From Maratus speciosus (lineage: Eukaryota > Arthropoda > Arachnida > Araneae > Salticidae): a DNA stretch of 64,000 nucleotides. Made by a program: the position numbers and the translations under genes. The notes beneath the pieces were generated by a model. That model had not been told where the DNA came from, searched no databases, and worked only from the letters and a program-made list of their open reading frames with translations. Position 1 is the stretch's first letter; each line of letters starts with the position of its first letter. The stretch spans positions 189,623,556 to 189,687,555 of the forward strand of contig OZ010792.1 in the NCBI GenBank assembly GCA_963932465.1. The letters run 5' to 3'. Of the stretch, positions 33,848 to 46,484 are shown one piece after another.

Positions 33848-34617
33848 CAGTTTTGCCAGATTGGGGATTTTGTCCCCATTTTGGGGGATTTTGAACTTCC
33901 AGGGGAATTTTTTGGGGACAAGTAGTTCATGGGGAAAATTTTTGGGGACTACCAATATTTTGGGGGGAAAACTTGGGGAATTTGTTTTACTATTTCACTT
34001 AAAGTTTACTTTTTAGTCATCTGGCAACGCTGGATCTAACTCAATTTTAATTTGAAAAACGAAAGTAAAATACAGAAATCGGAGATATCAATCATTATTC
34101 TCGTGGTCGTGGTCGTCGTTTACAACACGACAGTTTACACGTATCACACGCGCATCACGATCTGCCTTGGACTATCCCCATCTGAATTTCCAGACCACTA
34201 TATAAGTGCAATAGATTTTTTTAGTCATCGCGGATAAACACACAGACGCATTTCTTTCATTAATATAGATGTATACAACAGAAAAAAAAAAATTATAATT
34301 TTTTTTTTTTTTTTTTTTTTTTTTTTGTAAAATGTATCTCTTATTCTTTTCGTTTAGCTGCGAATATGCATGCAAAATTCTGACGAGTTTAAACGTTTAT
34401 TTTTTGTAAATGGGGAATTTTTTCTAAAAAAAGGCTTGATTTGGGGTAAAAATTTGAGTTTAAATTAGTTAAACATTTTTTATAGTGGTAAATTGAAAAC
34501 TGAAAATTTACTTTCTTGAGTAGAATCTGAGTTGGGGCTTTTTCGGGAAAAAACACTCATTTGGTTAAATTTTCAGAAATTTTGGGAAAATTGACTTTCG
34601 GCTGTTTCGCAACACTG
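33848..34617. mobile_element. hAT-like element with 8-bp target duplication
   Basis: Ends CAGTTTTGCCAGA and, reversed, CAGTGTTGCGAAA. Flanks are TGTTGAAT (33840-33847) and CGTTGAAT (34618-34625), seven of eight matching. CA(G)-type ends and 8-bp duplications are hAT features. The inside is G-rich with repeated GGGGA/TTTTGGGG runs and an internal inverted end (CTGGCAACGCTG at 34021-34032), which could mark a smaller element 33848-34032. No transposase was read. Confidence 0.6.
34295..34326. repeat. poly(A)/poly(T) tract
   Basis: AATTATAA followed by a T run of about 28. Low-complexity frames across it are not genes. Confidence 0.9.
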
Positions 34618-34988
34618 CGTTGAATGTACATTTCTTAACGTTAGAGAATCACAGAATCTGAAACCTATTAACTTAATTGTTGTTAAACCTGGTAACCTGA
34701 AAATATAAAGGTAGTTGCTTCTCATTGTTGAAAGCTAGAATTTGCATTGAGTTTTGCCAATCAATAACAATGGGTAATCTTCAATTTAGCAGATCGAATA
34801 ATCATAGTTTCTAAATCATTTATCTATCTAAAAGTTATGTTGATTATTGTATACGGTGGTCACAAATGAAGCAAAGTTGAAACTATGTAATTTGGATAGG
34901 AATAGATAAGTTAATATTTAAAATAATAAAAATTAATTCCATTTTACATCTCACCACCAGGAAAATATTGGACAATGTATAAATTGCA

Positions 34989-35270
34989 ATGACTGGAAAA
35001 TTAATAATTTTCCTTCGCATAATGTTTAGCTTGACAACGAAAGACCTCCCGAAATTTAATGAATTTGTAATGGATAAGTTTAAAATCGAATATTTAAAAG
35101 ACTTCTATTCCTATGTAAGTCATGAGCATCATTTTTTGAAACCTTCAATACATATTCAAGCAGAGGTTGAGAGTTTGTTAGTAATATTATTTTTGGTGTA
35201 CACAAATTTTTGCCGCATATCGCAAATAAAATTAGAAGGAGTGTATAAAATAATCTGCCTCGGCGATTAG
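34989..35270 (+). other. unrecognised 93-codon open frame
   Basis: The translation (MTGKLIIFLRIMFSLTTK at the start, then a charged middle with DLPKFNEFVMDKFKIEYLKD) looks less low-complexity than other frames here, but I recognise no domain and see no splice or promoter support. It ends 70 bp before a TIR element. It could be chance. Confidence 0.15.
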
Positions 35271-35339
35271 AACGAGTATTAATGAGATAGAGTGTCAGGA
35301 TAGATGTAAGCTTACAGGAAATTTAGAATGCTACAGAGG

Positions 35340-37027
35340 GGAGACTAGGAAAGGTTGACCATAGGAGGCTTGACCCACCCATCAATTTTCATATTTAAAG
35401 GAATTTCAGAGTTTTATCAATAGATGTCAACCAAAGCTACTGGAATGCTCAAACAACAGTCTTCGTTTCATAGAGATAATCGAAATAGGTGTGGAAAAAA
35501 TCAATTGTGAGGCGTTTTCAACCTAAAAGATGTGTTTTTTGGAAATATTTTGTAAGGTTTTTTCAGATAAATTATGTCATAGAAATTTAAGCAAGTAGAT
35601 TTAAAGTAATGCTGAAATATCGAGCTTTCATTGCGGCGTAAAGATTGTACAATAAGTTAGGCTTAACATAACAATGTGCTGTTCTTTAGAAAAGGTCTAT
35701 GTAGGGAGGCTTGACCCAGTCAATGTGATGAAGGGTTGACCAGAGGTTCAAGACTCCCTTAATTAATGGTCAAGGTTCCTTTAATTAAGTGGTCTTGGAA
35801 ATCTCTTTATTATACACTGTGTATAATGAAAAGTTAATGGTTACATATATAAAATATTGTAAATTTATTCTGTAAAGCTACAGTAAAATGGTGTGATGGA
35901 AAAGAAAATATTTAAAACTGACTAAAGGAAGATGTGAAAAATTGCAAAAAAATGGGAAAGTTGATAGGAACATTTTTCCATTTAAACATTACTTATAATA
36001 GGTGAATAGAAACAGTCGGAAAGAATAGAAAGGATGAAAGCAGCAGTCTTAGCCCTTTCAGGGGCTGTGATATGTTTATAAAATCATTTAATTTTAATTC
36101 CGAAACGTCACGGTGGCACCAGAATTTTGCTAAAATATTTTCCATTTAATACGTATGTGAAATATATCCTTTTTCTTATTTGAAAATAAATTTGTTCGTA
36201 AATTCCGGTGCCAGTCATTTATTTAACATTTTAGTACTGAAAGTACTTTGCCCCTTAAAAATTTAAATCATGTTAATGATAAGTTAAATGCTCATGCGGC
36301 GGCAAAAGAATTGATCGAAAGCATTGATCGGATATAGCATTGATCGAAAAACTGTAGGAAGGTATGTAGACAAATTTCACCAGGGTGAATACAGTGAGAT
36401 GATGCCAAACTATGTGACAACTAGAGCTGTCAGGTCGAGTGCCACAAAAAATAGGACAAGGAGATAAAAAAACGGACAGTGGCTCCTAAATCCGGAGATA
36501 ATAACATTAAACACTATGAAAACGAGACCCATCTCTAACAGAATACTGCCTTAAATGTTAAAATTTAATTTTCCCTGCTGTAAATTATACCTTCTATGAC
36601 AAAATCCTGTTTAAAACAAAAAATTTCTCCTCTGACTTGCGATTGCATCTCAACAGGTTTGTTTATGCATCAAATTTTTTAAAATATATATTTTTATAAT
36701 AATTAAAGCATGTAGCATAAACTTATTTTGCTTTTTTTAAACTGATTTTATTTTTCTTTGCAAATATTGCAATATAAAAAAAAGTGGGTCAAGCCTCCCA
36801 TATAGCGGGTCAACCCTCCCATATGTGGGGAGCCTTGGCCCATTATTTTTTTCATTATTAAAATCAAATATTTTTCAAATTTCTTATATGTTACACTTAT
36901 GTAGCAATTTTCGTTCGATAACTCATTTTATAACGAATAAATAAATATATAAAACTTTATTCTACATTCAATATTTAAAAAATAAAAAATCATTTTGTAA
37001 AATGTGGGTCAAGCCTTCCTAGTCTCC
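35340..37027. mobile_element. TIR element with repeated TTGACCC motifs and a pogo-type relic
   Basis: Inverted ends GGAGACTAGGAAAGGTTGAC (left) and GGAGACTAGGAAGGCTTGAC (right, reversed). The inner motif GGNTTGACCCA recurs at ~35364, ~35706, ~35731, and inverted at ~36785, ~36806 and ~37006. A relic of a psq-type helix-turn-helix (36290-36450) links it to pogo-like transposons. No clear target duplication was seen. Confidence 0.75.
36290..36450 (+). pseudogene. pogo/psq-type DNA-binding helix-turn-helix relic
   Basis: Two in-frame pieces read HAAAKEL and YSIDRKTVGRYVDKFHQGEY. They resemble the AAK..FGI...TL.RYV core of the psq-type helix-turn-helix at the N terminus of pogo/Tigger transposases. 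A small duplication of AGCATTGATCG separates the pieces. No DDE domain survives in this element. Confidence 0.55.
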
Positions 37028-37239
37028 TATATATTAAATGATCTCCATAGGCTTTTCTATGTTAAATTAACATTGAGAAGGGACAATGGAAAGAAATAAG
37101 TATTACGCTGCCGCACAATACTTAAATATATTGAACACATTTGCCAGTTCATCACTTTCCGATTTTTTCTATTTGTCGAACACACAAGTAACAAAATATT
37201 ATCTGCAATTGAAACTCATTTTTCATAATTACCTCAACC

Positions 37240-38730
37240 GGGCCTGACTAATGCAGGGGTCACGTGGGGCAGGCATATTCGCAATACCTACTCGGTTAAG
37301 ACTGGACACTGGTATTTCTCTGTATATTTTTCTGGTATGAAATGTTGAATACTTTAAACACTTAGTTTTGTTATTATATTCATGTAACAATAAAATTATC
37401 CTAATCCTAATAATATTAAATGTGAAAGTGTGAATATGTTTGCATGAAATCAGAATATAAACGGATAAAAATATCCATTATATTATTTCATTTCCAATGT
37501 TTAAATTTTTCCTTAAGTTAATAAAATTTACATATTTTATTTTTTTGTAATACATAAAATAAAAGTTATAAAAATTAAATATATTTACAGTCAAATATAG
37601 CAATAGAATAATCTCCTACGTTTATAATATTGTAGGATTTCAAAGGGGAAAAATATGAAAATTGATTTGACATAAAAGTAATATTAGCTACAGCAATGTT
37701 AACTTTACTAAAAATGTACCAGATCTGAAAATCCACGAGTGATTGTGTTTCTGAATTTTTTATAACCACTATTTCTTTCTAATAGCAATATTTGCCTTAT
37801 AAATTACGAAATTAAAAATTGCGACGATTACTATTTGGAAATTGCGATAAAAAAATCCAAAAACACAGTTACCCTGGAAAAAAATATTAGTTATAGTGTG
37901 CTAATACTTGCATTCATCGTTAACAGTGTTGCCAATTTAGCCGAATTCTAAATTCAAAATCTTACCAGTCATTTTAAACAGTATTTCCACTTTATTTAAT
38001 CAATGAAAGTCTGCCAATAAATAAAGGGAAAATTAGTATTAAAAATTTCTGATATATATATTGAATACAAAAATACGTTTAATCTTAAGCAATTATCGCT
38101 ACCAATGATATTTGAATTATAATGCCATTGTTGGTAAAATATTGGATTTATATTGGAAATATTTGTAATGAAATGTCAAAATTAAACTGTAATTATCTTC
38201 AACAAAATGTCAATATTACGAAACTATTTACTTTATGTTGGAAATATTAATAGAGAAATTGCAAAATATTTTTTGCCAATTTACATTTTGCACATATTTG
38301 CATAATACTGAAAAAAATATTTTGCAATTTCACTATTAATATTCCCATTATAAAGTAAATATGTTTGCAATTTTCTTGTAACTTTTATTTTATGTATTAA
38401 ACAAACAAATAAAACGAGCAAATTTTATTAACTTAAGCGAAAATTTTAAACATTTGAAAGAAAATTATATAATGCATAATATGAATACAAAGGCATTAAA
38501 TTATCCGTTTTGACGTTGTCTTCAGCCAAACATTTTCACACTTTCACATTTATAATATTATTAGAATTAGGATACTATCATTATCACATAGAGATAACAA
38601 CAAAACTAAGTGTTTTAAAATATTAAAAATTTCATACCAGAAAAATATACTGAGAAATACCAGTGTCGAATCTGAACCGAGTAGGTATTGTGCATATGCG
38701 TGCGGCAGCAGCAATGCCCGCAGACCTTTG
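37240..38730. mobile_element. foldback element with ~250-bp inverted arms
   Basis: Left arm ~37240-37500 is the reverse complement of ~38460-38730; for example CTGGTATGAAAT at 37332 mirrors ATTTCATACCAG near 38640, with position sum 75972. The ~960-bp middle has no gene but holds a second hairpin at 38225-38370. Superfamily unknown. Confidence 0.75.
38225..38370. repeat. internal hairpin of the foldback element
   Basis: TTTACTTTATGTTGGAAATA with ATTAATAGAGAAATTGCAAA is mirrored by TTTGCAATTTCACTATTAAT and TTATAAAGTAAA; arms are about 48 bp with a ~50-bp loop. Confidence 0.85.
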
Positions 38731-39250
38731 AGAGACCATCCACGCATTTAGAATTTTTGTTAAAAAAGTGCCAAATGAATAAAAGTGACCAAAAATCTTA
38801 CATTGTTTTGAAAGTTTAAAAAGGAAGGGCGGTCCTCCCCTTTCGCTCTCTCTGTTTCCTGTATACAAGAGTCACTAAAAGACCTGTATTTACACCTCTA
38901 AGGGTCACATGCGATTTTACATTCCTATAAAAATAAACAGTAGTGTATTTATTGTGAATATTTTTCTTTTGATGCCCTGTATACATATGTGAATAGTATC
39001 TGGTACGAAATTATCTATACATTCAGCAGGTTAGTACTAGTCACTTCAGCATAATTAACGAACAATTTCTGAGGTCGGGAATCTAAGTCGGGGCCTGTAC
39101 CTGAGTGATAAAATAAAGATGGAAACACGAGAAATGCCACAGAATAATGTTGCCTTTGAAGACAAAAGATCATGCATCTTATAATTAGAAAAACAACGTT
39201 GTTGATAGCGCCAGAATTTTAAATTTTGAACTATATCAATTTCGGCAGCA
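38731..39250. other. unassigned DNA
   Basis: No gene or terminal repeats recognised. GCCCTGTATAC near 38975 resembles a single mariner-type TIR end without a partner. Confidence 0.4.
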
Positions 39251-39628
39251 TTAACTCTTTATGTCTCAAGTTATGAATTCATTAAAATTTCATCTTCTAA
39301 AGCATTTTTCGTGAATTTTTTTAAACTAGATTGGAAGATTTACACAATCGTATAATAAATTTTGGAAGGATTTTCCTAATTAAAAGGAATTAATTAAATT
39401 TGAATTTATGGGGATTTTGTGCAATATTTATAACTCCGCTCAAATCTATTATTTAAGTGAATGAAAATATTTTTTTAGTATTTTGTAGAATTAGAAAATG
39501 TACAGATGTAATGTTCTTACAATAGATATAGAGAAATATTTCGGAGCTGAATCTCCCCCTCTCAATCTTTCAACGTCAAGAAAGCTGTAAAGATGCACAG
39601 GCAAAAGAAATTTTCCTTTTAAAAATAC

Positions 39629-40777
39629 AGTCGGACCTCCATTTAACGAACCTCTATTTTGCGAATTTCTCTATTTTGCGAACTTTTCCTTGGAACCAAG
39701 AACATTTTGCGAATTTCTTCGTAAAATAACCTCCAAATAGCGAAATGCACTCTCTATTTAATGAACTTTTTCTTGTGATATAATTTTTTTTTCTCCCCAT
39801 TACTCAAAATATTTCTGGACATTTCAAACTTATTCTTTCTTTAAACACATTTTATGATGTTCAATGGCCATGAACTGGTTTTAGAAGGCGCCTTCTTTGT
39901 CAGCTGTGAGAATTCGGTAAGTACGGAGGACGAAGACGATAATCCCTTAGAGTTACTTAAAAAAATGTGGATACAGATGAACAGATGAGAAAAAAAGAAG
40001 AAATTAACCATGATGTGCTGATTGATCGATTGTATTTCACTTAATTTTGAAATTGAGACCTCGGAAACACTATCCGAATTGGATATTTTCGACAGTGTGA
40101 AAAATAAAAACAATACAGCAATGAATTGCGATGAAGACGAATATGATGATGATGGAAATGATCATTATTCAGGAATTAACAAAACTTCGTATGATGAAAT
40201 GCTAAAATCATTTGAAACAACCCGACGCGGATTATAGTTAGAAGAAAATACGCATGAAGGTGTTTTTGGTGCATTGCAAAGATGCGAGACGTATTATGAG
40301 AGAAAACACTTTTTAAAATAAAAAATTCAGGCAAAATTAACAGAGTTTTTCAGAAATAAAATTTAAGGACGCATATGTTAATGTATGGTACAAAATTATT
40401 TGTTATAACAATAATAAATACGATAATGTCATTAATGCATAAAATTCGTTAATTTTAATGTATAACTATTTACTTTAAACAGAAAATACAGTGTATTCCC
40501 GGACAATGTTTTGTTTTCCTTGCAGATTTCAAAGATTTAAACACATAGAAAAAATAAATTGATGATGGATATTGGTGGGTAAAATAAATAAAACAAATCG
40601 ATATCATTTATTAAAAAAAATGTGATTAATTGCTTTTAGTAAAATTATTTAGTATTTATTAATTTAAAATGTAGTTTAGTTTAAAGTATTTTAAAAGGTG
40701 AATCTCTATTTAACGAATTTTCCATATAACGAACTTTTTTCCGGGATTTAGTGACTTCGTTAAATAGAGGTTCGACT
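39629..40777 (+). mobile_element. pogo/Tigger-like element
   Basis: Left end CAGTCGGACCTCCATTTAAC; right end reversed TAGTCGAACCTCTATTTAAC; both sit next to TA. Ends beginning CAGT.GAACCTC with repeated AACGAA/GCGAA words are characteristic of pogo/Tigger elements. About 1.15 kb long, with a transposase C-terminal relic inside. Confidence 0.85.
40022..40237 (+). pseudogene. pogo/Tigger transposase C-terminal relic
   Basis: An open 71-codon stretch: ETSETLSELDIFDS, an acidic run, then SYDEMLKSFETTRRGL, followed by a stop. Acidic C-terminal tails with a closing helix of this type occur in Tigger/jerky-like transposases. The catalytic domain is missing. Confidence 0.5.
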
Positions 40778-40928
40778 ATATTTTTGTTTTATGCAGCTAG
40801 GAAGTAGGTAAAGTAAAATATCTATAACTCATTCTAAATTGTATTACTACGAATCGATGTATTAAATGAATTTTATAACAAATTGTATTAATGGCACTTT
40901 AAAGTACTGTCAAGGCATAAAGGGTTAA

Positions 40929-41453
40929 TAAGAGGAAACAGAAGTAAAAAATATTAATATCCTGAGGAGATATTTTAAATATAAGAATGCATCAAACGCC
41001 TATAGACTTAACATTACCGATGGGAATTTGGAAGCTGAGTGACGAACTTCCTTAAGGTAGTTCTCCAATTGAAGGTGTGGAGACTGGTTCTGGTTCAGTG
41101 GATTTCTTAATTAACTAACTATCTTAAAATAAATCAATTGGCACTTACTCAGTGAATCAACGGGAAATCAATTCTCTTCCTTTTTATTGGAAGACACATA
41201 TTTACAGCTATAACGCACTATGATACATCTATTTACAGTAAAAACGAAATATGTTCTTAAAAAACATTCCATCCACTCTCACCCACTCGTAAAGAAAAAG
41301 CGAGAGATGAGCCCAGAAGCCGAGTAACCCTACGTAAACAATAGAGCCATTGCCATCCCTTTATCGCCCATTTCAAAACACATAATTCTCCACAGAAGGA
41401 TTTGCCGCAAAAAGGAGCTATCTCTATTTTCGACATTTCTAAGATGTACACTT

Positions 41454-41501
<48 letters not shown>

Positions 41502-41640
41502 ACTAAGAATAGGTATAGTTTTATGTTATTATGTCAAACCATGCATAGGGGCGTGGACTAATCCAAAAGTGAAAAAATACTTTTGACGAAACTGTAAAAT
41601 TTAAATCTTAAATTTTTTTAAATCATTTCCTAAAAGTGCA
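40929..41640. other. unassigned DNA with a 40-bp poly(A)
   Basis: A poly(A) run of about 41 lies at 41460-41500. It could be a retroposon tail, but no body with tRNA or LINE features was recognised. Confidence 0.4.
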
Positions 41641-41669
41641 AAAATGGAACTACCTCGTTTTTGCAGCAA

Positions 41670-42500
41670 ACGCTTCAAGTCCAAATTGCCTACTTTCAGA
41701 TACATTTTTAAATTAATTTTTGCTCACAAACGTATCAAATTAGCAGTTGATCTTTTTAAGAAACAATGTAATCGAATTATTTTTCAATTTACCGATAAAG
41801 GCAGAGTGCTTTTTAGAAAATGCTATTAAGGGTGTATTCCGATCCAAACTGCTTATTTTCTGATTCATTTTAAAATTCATTTTTGTCTCAAACGCATCAA
41901 ACTGGGAAATTCTCTTATTTAGAAACTATATAATGTGCCGTGCTTCTTAATTTTTTGATAAATGCAGAAAATACTGTAAAAAACGCTGTCAAAGTTGGCG
42001 TTTTGAACCGAATTTTCCAAAGCGGGCGATCTGGAAATGATAAAAATGGTCATACTGAAAAAATAATTGTTTAAAAATCAAATTCTAATTAATTGAGTTG
42101 AAAATGAAATCACACGGCATGTTAAACATGTCTTCAGAAATCACCCCAGCAAGTTTCATGTTTTTACTTTTCAAAATGAGTCTGAAAATGTCTCAGAAAA
42201 TTTCGAGCTGTTGAGGGTGGAAAAATATTTTTTCGAATACACCCTTAAAGTTGACATTTTGAATCCAATTATTGGACTCGACACTGTAGGAAAGGCAAAA
42301 TACGGCGATACTGAGAGCGCAATTGCGTACAACTCAAGATGTAATTAATTTGTAAGATATCAAGATGTAATTCATTGTCGATTACAAACCCCTTCAATAA
42401 TCATGCCTGCAAATGTAATGCTTTTATGTATTAAGATGAGTCAGAAAATGTGTCTGAAAGTCCCGCGTTGTTGATCGTTGAAAAAAAACCTTCCTTAAAC
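41670..42500. repeat. diverged tandem or interspersed units
   Basis: CCAAATTGCCTACTTTCAGAT (41681) recurs as CCAAACTGCTTATTTTCTGAT (41845), with ACAAACGTATCAAATTAG matching TCAAACGCATCAAACTGG. Farther on, AATGAGTCTGAAAATGTCTC (~42175) recurs as GATGAGTCAGAAAATGTGTC (~42435). Old, irregular repeats; family unknown. Confidence 0.55.
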
Positions 42501-42509
42501 CCTTAAAGG

Positions 42510-44516
42510 ATGTTTAAAAATATTTAAAACTAATATTAAAATGGATAATACGTTGTATTTCCTTGTTTTGTCAAATGCTGAGCTCCACTATGTAATAAAA
42601 TAATGATGTTAGTAAAAATACATTAAAAGTTTGTTTCCGTTTATATACATAACCTCTTAAAGTAAAATATAATACACTGTCAGAAAAATTCTTTTATATA
42701 CAATAAATTGTTCCTCATTTTTTAACAAATAATTTCTGCACTCCCAGAAAACATGTTCTATTTGTCAATTCTTTAAGAAAATCTGAAGAAGAGGGAGAAA
42801 TTTCATTCATTCCTGGCACGCATGCGTATTGGCTCTGTTAATCTAAAATCCGATTTCATTTAAAAAATGAAAAACCAAAAATTCTATAAATTAAGTTTTC
42901 TAACTTAATTAAAATAAATAAAACTAAACCAATGACAAAGAAAAGAAACGTTTTCGAATTTAAAAATAAATAACAATTAATTTTCTCATTTATTTAAGAA
43001 TATTCACAATTTATTTTTTAAAGCTATAAAAAATAGTAGCATTTAAAATATATTTTAAATGAACACATTTAAAATAGATATTTTAATTAAAATATTAAAT
43101 TTAAAAAAAACCTCGCATAAAAATATAATATTTATATTTTACATCTACATAAAAATATTTATAAATCATATTTTTATCCTATTGCGATACTATAAACCCA
43201 AGCCACAATCTCATTAAATACGAAATCTTCCCGAAGTTAACTTCAAAACTGAAAACTTTTTAAAGAAATTAGTCAAGCCATATCCAACTGACGCAAACAC
43301 ATTTACTCCAAACTGTTTCACTACTGCCCAACTGTAGCCAAGTGTTTAGAGAACTTTTCTCGTTACGCTAAAGGTCAAAGACCCCAAGGTCAGCAAATTT
43401 TATTTTATTCCCATTTTCTTCTATTGATATATATATTTTGCTTCGTGTATCGGTGTAAAAAGAAACGGACATTCGTCTATTAACGGAAAAATCCTGGTAG
43501 AACTGTTGCCAGAAAAATTTCCATGAATTTTCCAGAAAGTATTTCTGAGAGTGTTCGGACATTTATAATGAACCTTTAACGAGATAAACAGTTATTTTTC
43601 TGACATAATTAGAGCAATAGCATAAATGCATAGCGTTATGCATTTTTAATATAACTTTTTTTTTTAAATAGAGAAAAATATTATTAATTTAATCGCTCAA
43701 TTTTCGCAATTAGCGAAGCCATATTTTTTATACAAAAAAAAAGTGGTATTCAAAATCTCGGTACCTATGCAACCAGACATAGCTTGCTAGTCTGCTGGTT
43801 TCTCTTGTTTTGTACTATTTTCTGTGCATACTGTGCGTGCATGGATATCGAATAGTTTCAGACATTCACTGAACTCATTGATATTTGGGCTTTAATAGGG
43901 GAAAAACAGGTCTTACGTACTTTTAAAACATCCATCAGTACGGAAAAAAGGCTATTAATTGTATTATTTTATTGATTATTTTAATGTTAATCATTAATCA
44001 GGAGTTCACGTGAAATGTAGGATAATCCTTAATTTAATTGAATTGTCTTATCTTACAAAAAATAAATCATTTTGTGCTGCCTTATCTCTCGTATATTTTC
44101 TTCTAAACTAGAAGTGCTTCAATAATTTGATACGTTCTTAGTATCTTAATGGGGCACAGGACGTTTGAGTTCAAATGGATTATCCTTTTCCAAGGTAATA
44201 AAGTACAAATAATATGGAATTAAGATAATTTTTCACCTTTTTAACCTAAAGTATATATTCTTAGGTATATTATCCAGAAAAATAAATGTTATATATAGAA
44301 AATTAATATCTAAATTTTAAATTTAAAACTTCATCTCACTAATGCGTGAATTATAATCATTAAAGGCTGCGCGCATGATTAAACTCAAAATTATGCATAT
44401 AGAAAACAATTTTTGAACAAAATAGAATCATAACACACCTACTTCTAAATTAAAACCAAAATATGTACAAAAAGTGTTGTTTAAAAATTAATTTTAGTAC
44501 AAAATATGAAAAATGA

Positions 44517-44560
<44 letters not shown>

Positions 44561-45400
44561 AAAAAAAGTTTTTTAAGTGCAAAAAAAAAAAAATAAAAAT
44601 AAAAATAAAAATAAATAAATCATAATAATAAAAAATAAATAAATAAATAAATAAATAACCAACATATGAGATTTTTTTTTGTTTTGAGCATGAATATTGT
44701 AAAGAGACGCATATTTGGTTAATTTTTTAAAGCGATGGCTTTTATAGTTTGAAAGTAACAGTGCGCGCAAAGTCCAAATTTACTAATCTGAGAAAACGCG
44801 TTTTAAAGTTTCAATATCAACGGACATTCAATAGTACTCACCGACTATAAGTAATTATAACTCGAGAAAAAATGCAGATCTTTTAATGTTTTTTTTTAAT
44901 ACCGTTGAGAAATTTTTAAAGATTAAGAATAAATCAAAATCTTGAAACTGATTTTTTAAAAGTCATGTGCCCTCTTAAATGATTTGCGAATTCTTCTAAT
45001 TAATCGTTTATGGAATATTTTAGAAGCGAACTTATGTGTATATTGAAATTCACGGCAAGCACATTAATTAATAAACGACAAAAATAAATGACAAAAAAAT
45101 ATATTAATTAAATCGGTTTAATTAAATACTACTTGAATCAAACAAAAAGTTCTGTGCCTGGAAATATTAATCTTCTTCACAGAATGCTTTCTATTTCTTA
45201 AGTTCAGTTAAATTAAAATAACTCATTTACCTACGCTTAGTATTACTTACATTTAATTTAAAATTACCCGAAAGAAAAATATCAAATTCACTTTTTTTCT
45301 TTCTAACGTAATTGAAATTTGCTTACTCCTATGATATGTTTATCAAACAAATCACAGAATTCACCTCACTTAAAAGGTGTTTTTATGTTCATGGTGACAT
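42510..45400. other. unassigned AT-rich DNA with A-rich tracts
   Basis: No gene recognised. A poly(A) run spans 44519-44558 and an (AAAT)n tract 44590-44660; the open frame across them is Phe/Leu/Ile low complexity on the other strand. Confidence 0.5.
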
Positions 45401-45418
45401 ATTTTTTACTTTCTTCTA

Positions 45419-46484
45419 TCTTTACAAGAAGAAAGTATTGGATTCGTGAAATTTTCGACTTCCGGTTTTTGACGGATTTATAAGTTTTAGAATGCCCAGA
45501 ACACCATTTGATGGTTTTTACAAAATGTCTGTCTGTGATTCTGTCTGTCACTCTGTGAGTCTGTATGTGATAAAAATTTTGTGGACGCTCTATCTAAAGA
45601 ACTAATGCGCGGAATTTCACAAAACCTTATATTTAGTTAGACCTTGATATAAACTGGACCTGATTAGTTTTTTGTGAAAATCATCCAACAGGAGGCGCTG
45701 CTATGAGGCATTTTTCACGATTTCTGCAATAGCTAAATCTCAAGAACTACTGCACGGAGTTTCATAAAACTTCAGATTCTGTTAGTCCAGGATATAGTTT
45801 GGTGCTGATTACTTTTTTGTGAAAATCGCCCAACAGGTGGCGGTGCTGTGCTGCATTATTCATGATTATCGCAATAGCTCTAACTCAAGAAAAAATGCAC
45901 GAATTTTCATCAACCTTCAGATTTAGTTAGACCCTGATATAAATTATTGCTGTTTAAATTTTGGTGTAAATCGCCCAACAGGTTGCGCTGCTGTGCTGCA
46001 TTTTCACGATTTTCGCAAGAGCTGTATCTCAAGAACTATTGCACGGAATTTCATCAAACTTCAGATTTAGTTAGTCCTTGACATGAATTGACGTATAAAT
46101 TAGTGCTGTTTAATTTTTGGTGTAAATCGCTCAACAGGTGGCGCTGCTATGCTGTATTTTTTGCGATTTCCGCAATAGCTTTATCTCAAGCACTAACGCT
46201 TAGATTTTCAACAAACTTCAGATTCATGTATACCTTGATATCATTTAGTGCAGTTTATTTTTGGTGTAAATCGCTCAACAGTTGGCGCTGCTATGCTACA
46301 TTTTTCAGAATTTCTGCTCTAGCTTTATCTCAAGAACTAATGCACGAATTTTCCTCAAACTTCTAATTCAGATATACTTTGATATGAATTGGTGCTAAAT
46401 TCATGTAATTTCTTGTACTATTTAAATGATTTAGTTGACGTGATTTATATAGAAGAAAGTTTTGTGATGGCCACAACATACTAG
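45419..46484 (+). mobile_element. non-autonomous Helitron candidate
   Basis: Starts A|TC (TCTTTACAAGAAGAAAG) and ends ACTAG|T, with a stem TTGTG/CACAA five bases before CTAG. A|TC..CTAG|T with a subterminal 3' hairpin is the Helitron signature. The body is a ~145-bp tandem array and encodes no Rep/helicase. The opening includes GTCTGTCTGTGATTCTGTCTG. Confidence 0.6.
45550..46440. repeat. tandem array of ~145-bp units (five or more)
   Basis: GGCGCTGCTATG-type blocks recur near 45691, 45836, 45979, 46135 and 46278 (steps 145, 143, 156, 143). Each unit has ATCTCAAGAACTA.TGCACG and AAACTTCAGATTTAGTTAG. Internal to the Helitron candidate. Confidence 0.93.

Larger units (their letters stand above)
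39251..40928. mobile_element. TTAA-flanked element hosting a nested pogo element
   Basis: TTAA at 39251-39254 and 40925-40928 bracket inverted ends CTCTTTATGTCTCAAG and, reversed, CCCTTTATGCCTTGAC. This is piggyBac-like. Removing the nested pogo copy leaves ~530 bp with no coding region. Confidence 0.65.

Noticed and set aside
34196..34206. TATATAAG near 34200 as a core promoter
   Set aside because: TATA-like words are frequent in AT-rich DNA, and no gene or initiator follows.
34172..34375. 67-codon frame with a poly-Lys run
   Set aside because: Created by the poly(A)/poly(T) tract.
44573..44770. 65-codon frame rich in Phe, Leu and Ile
   Set aside because: Low-complexity reading of A-rich and AAAT microsatellite DNA.
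46088..46366. 92-codon open frame with two similar halves
   Set aside because: It is a reading of the 145-bp tandem units, so the internal similarity is the repeat and not a protein domain.
45550..46440. CRISPR-like array of regularly spaced repeats
   Set aside because: The whole ~145-bp unit is repeated, with no short repeat/unique spacer alternation, and the DNA is clearly eukaryotic.
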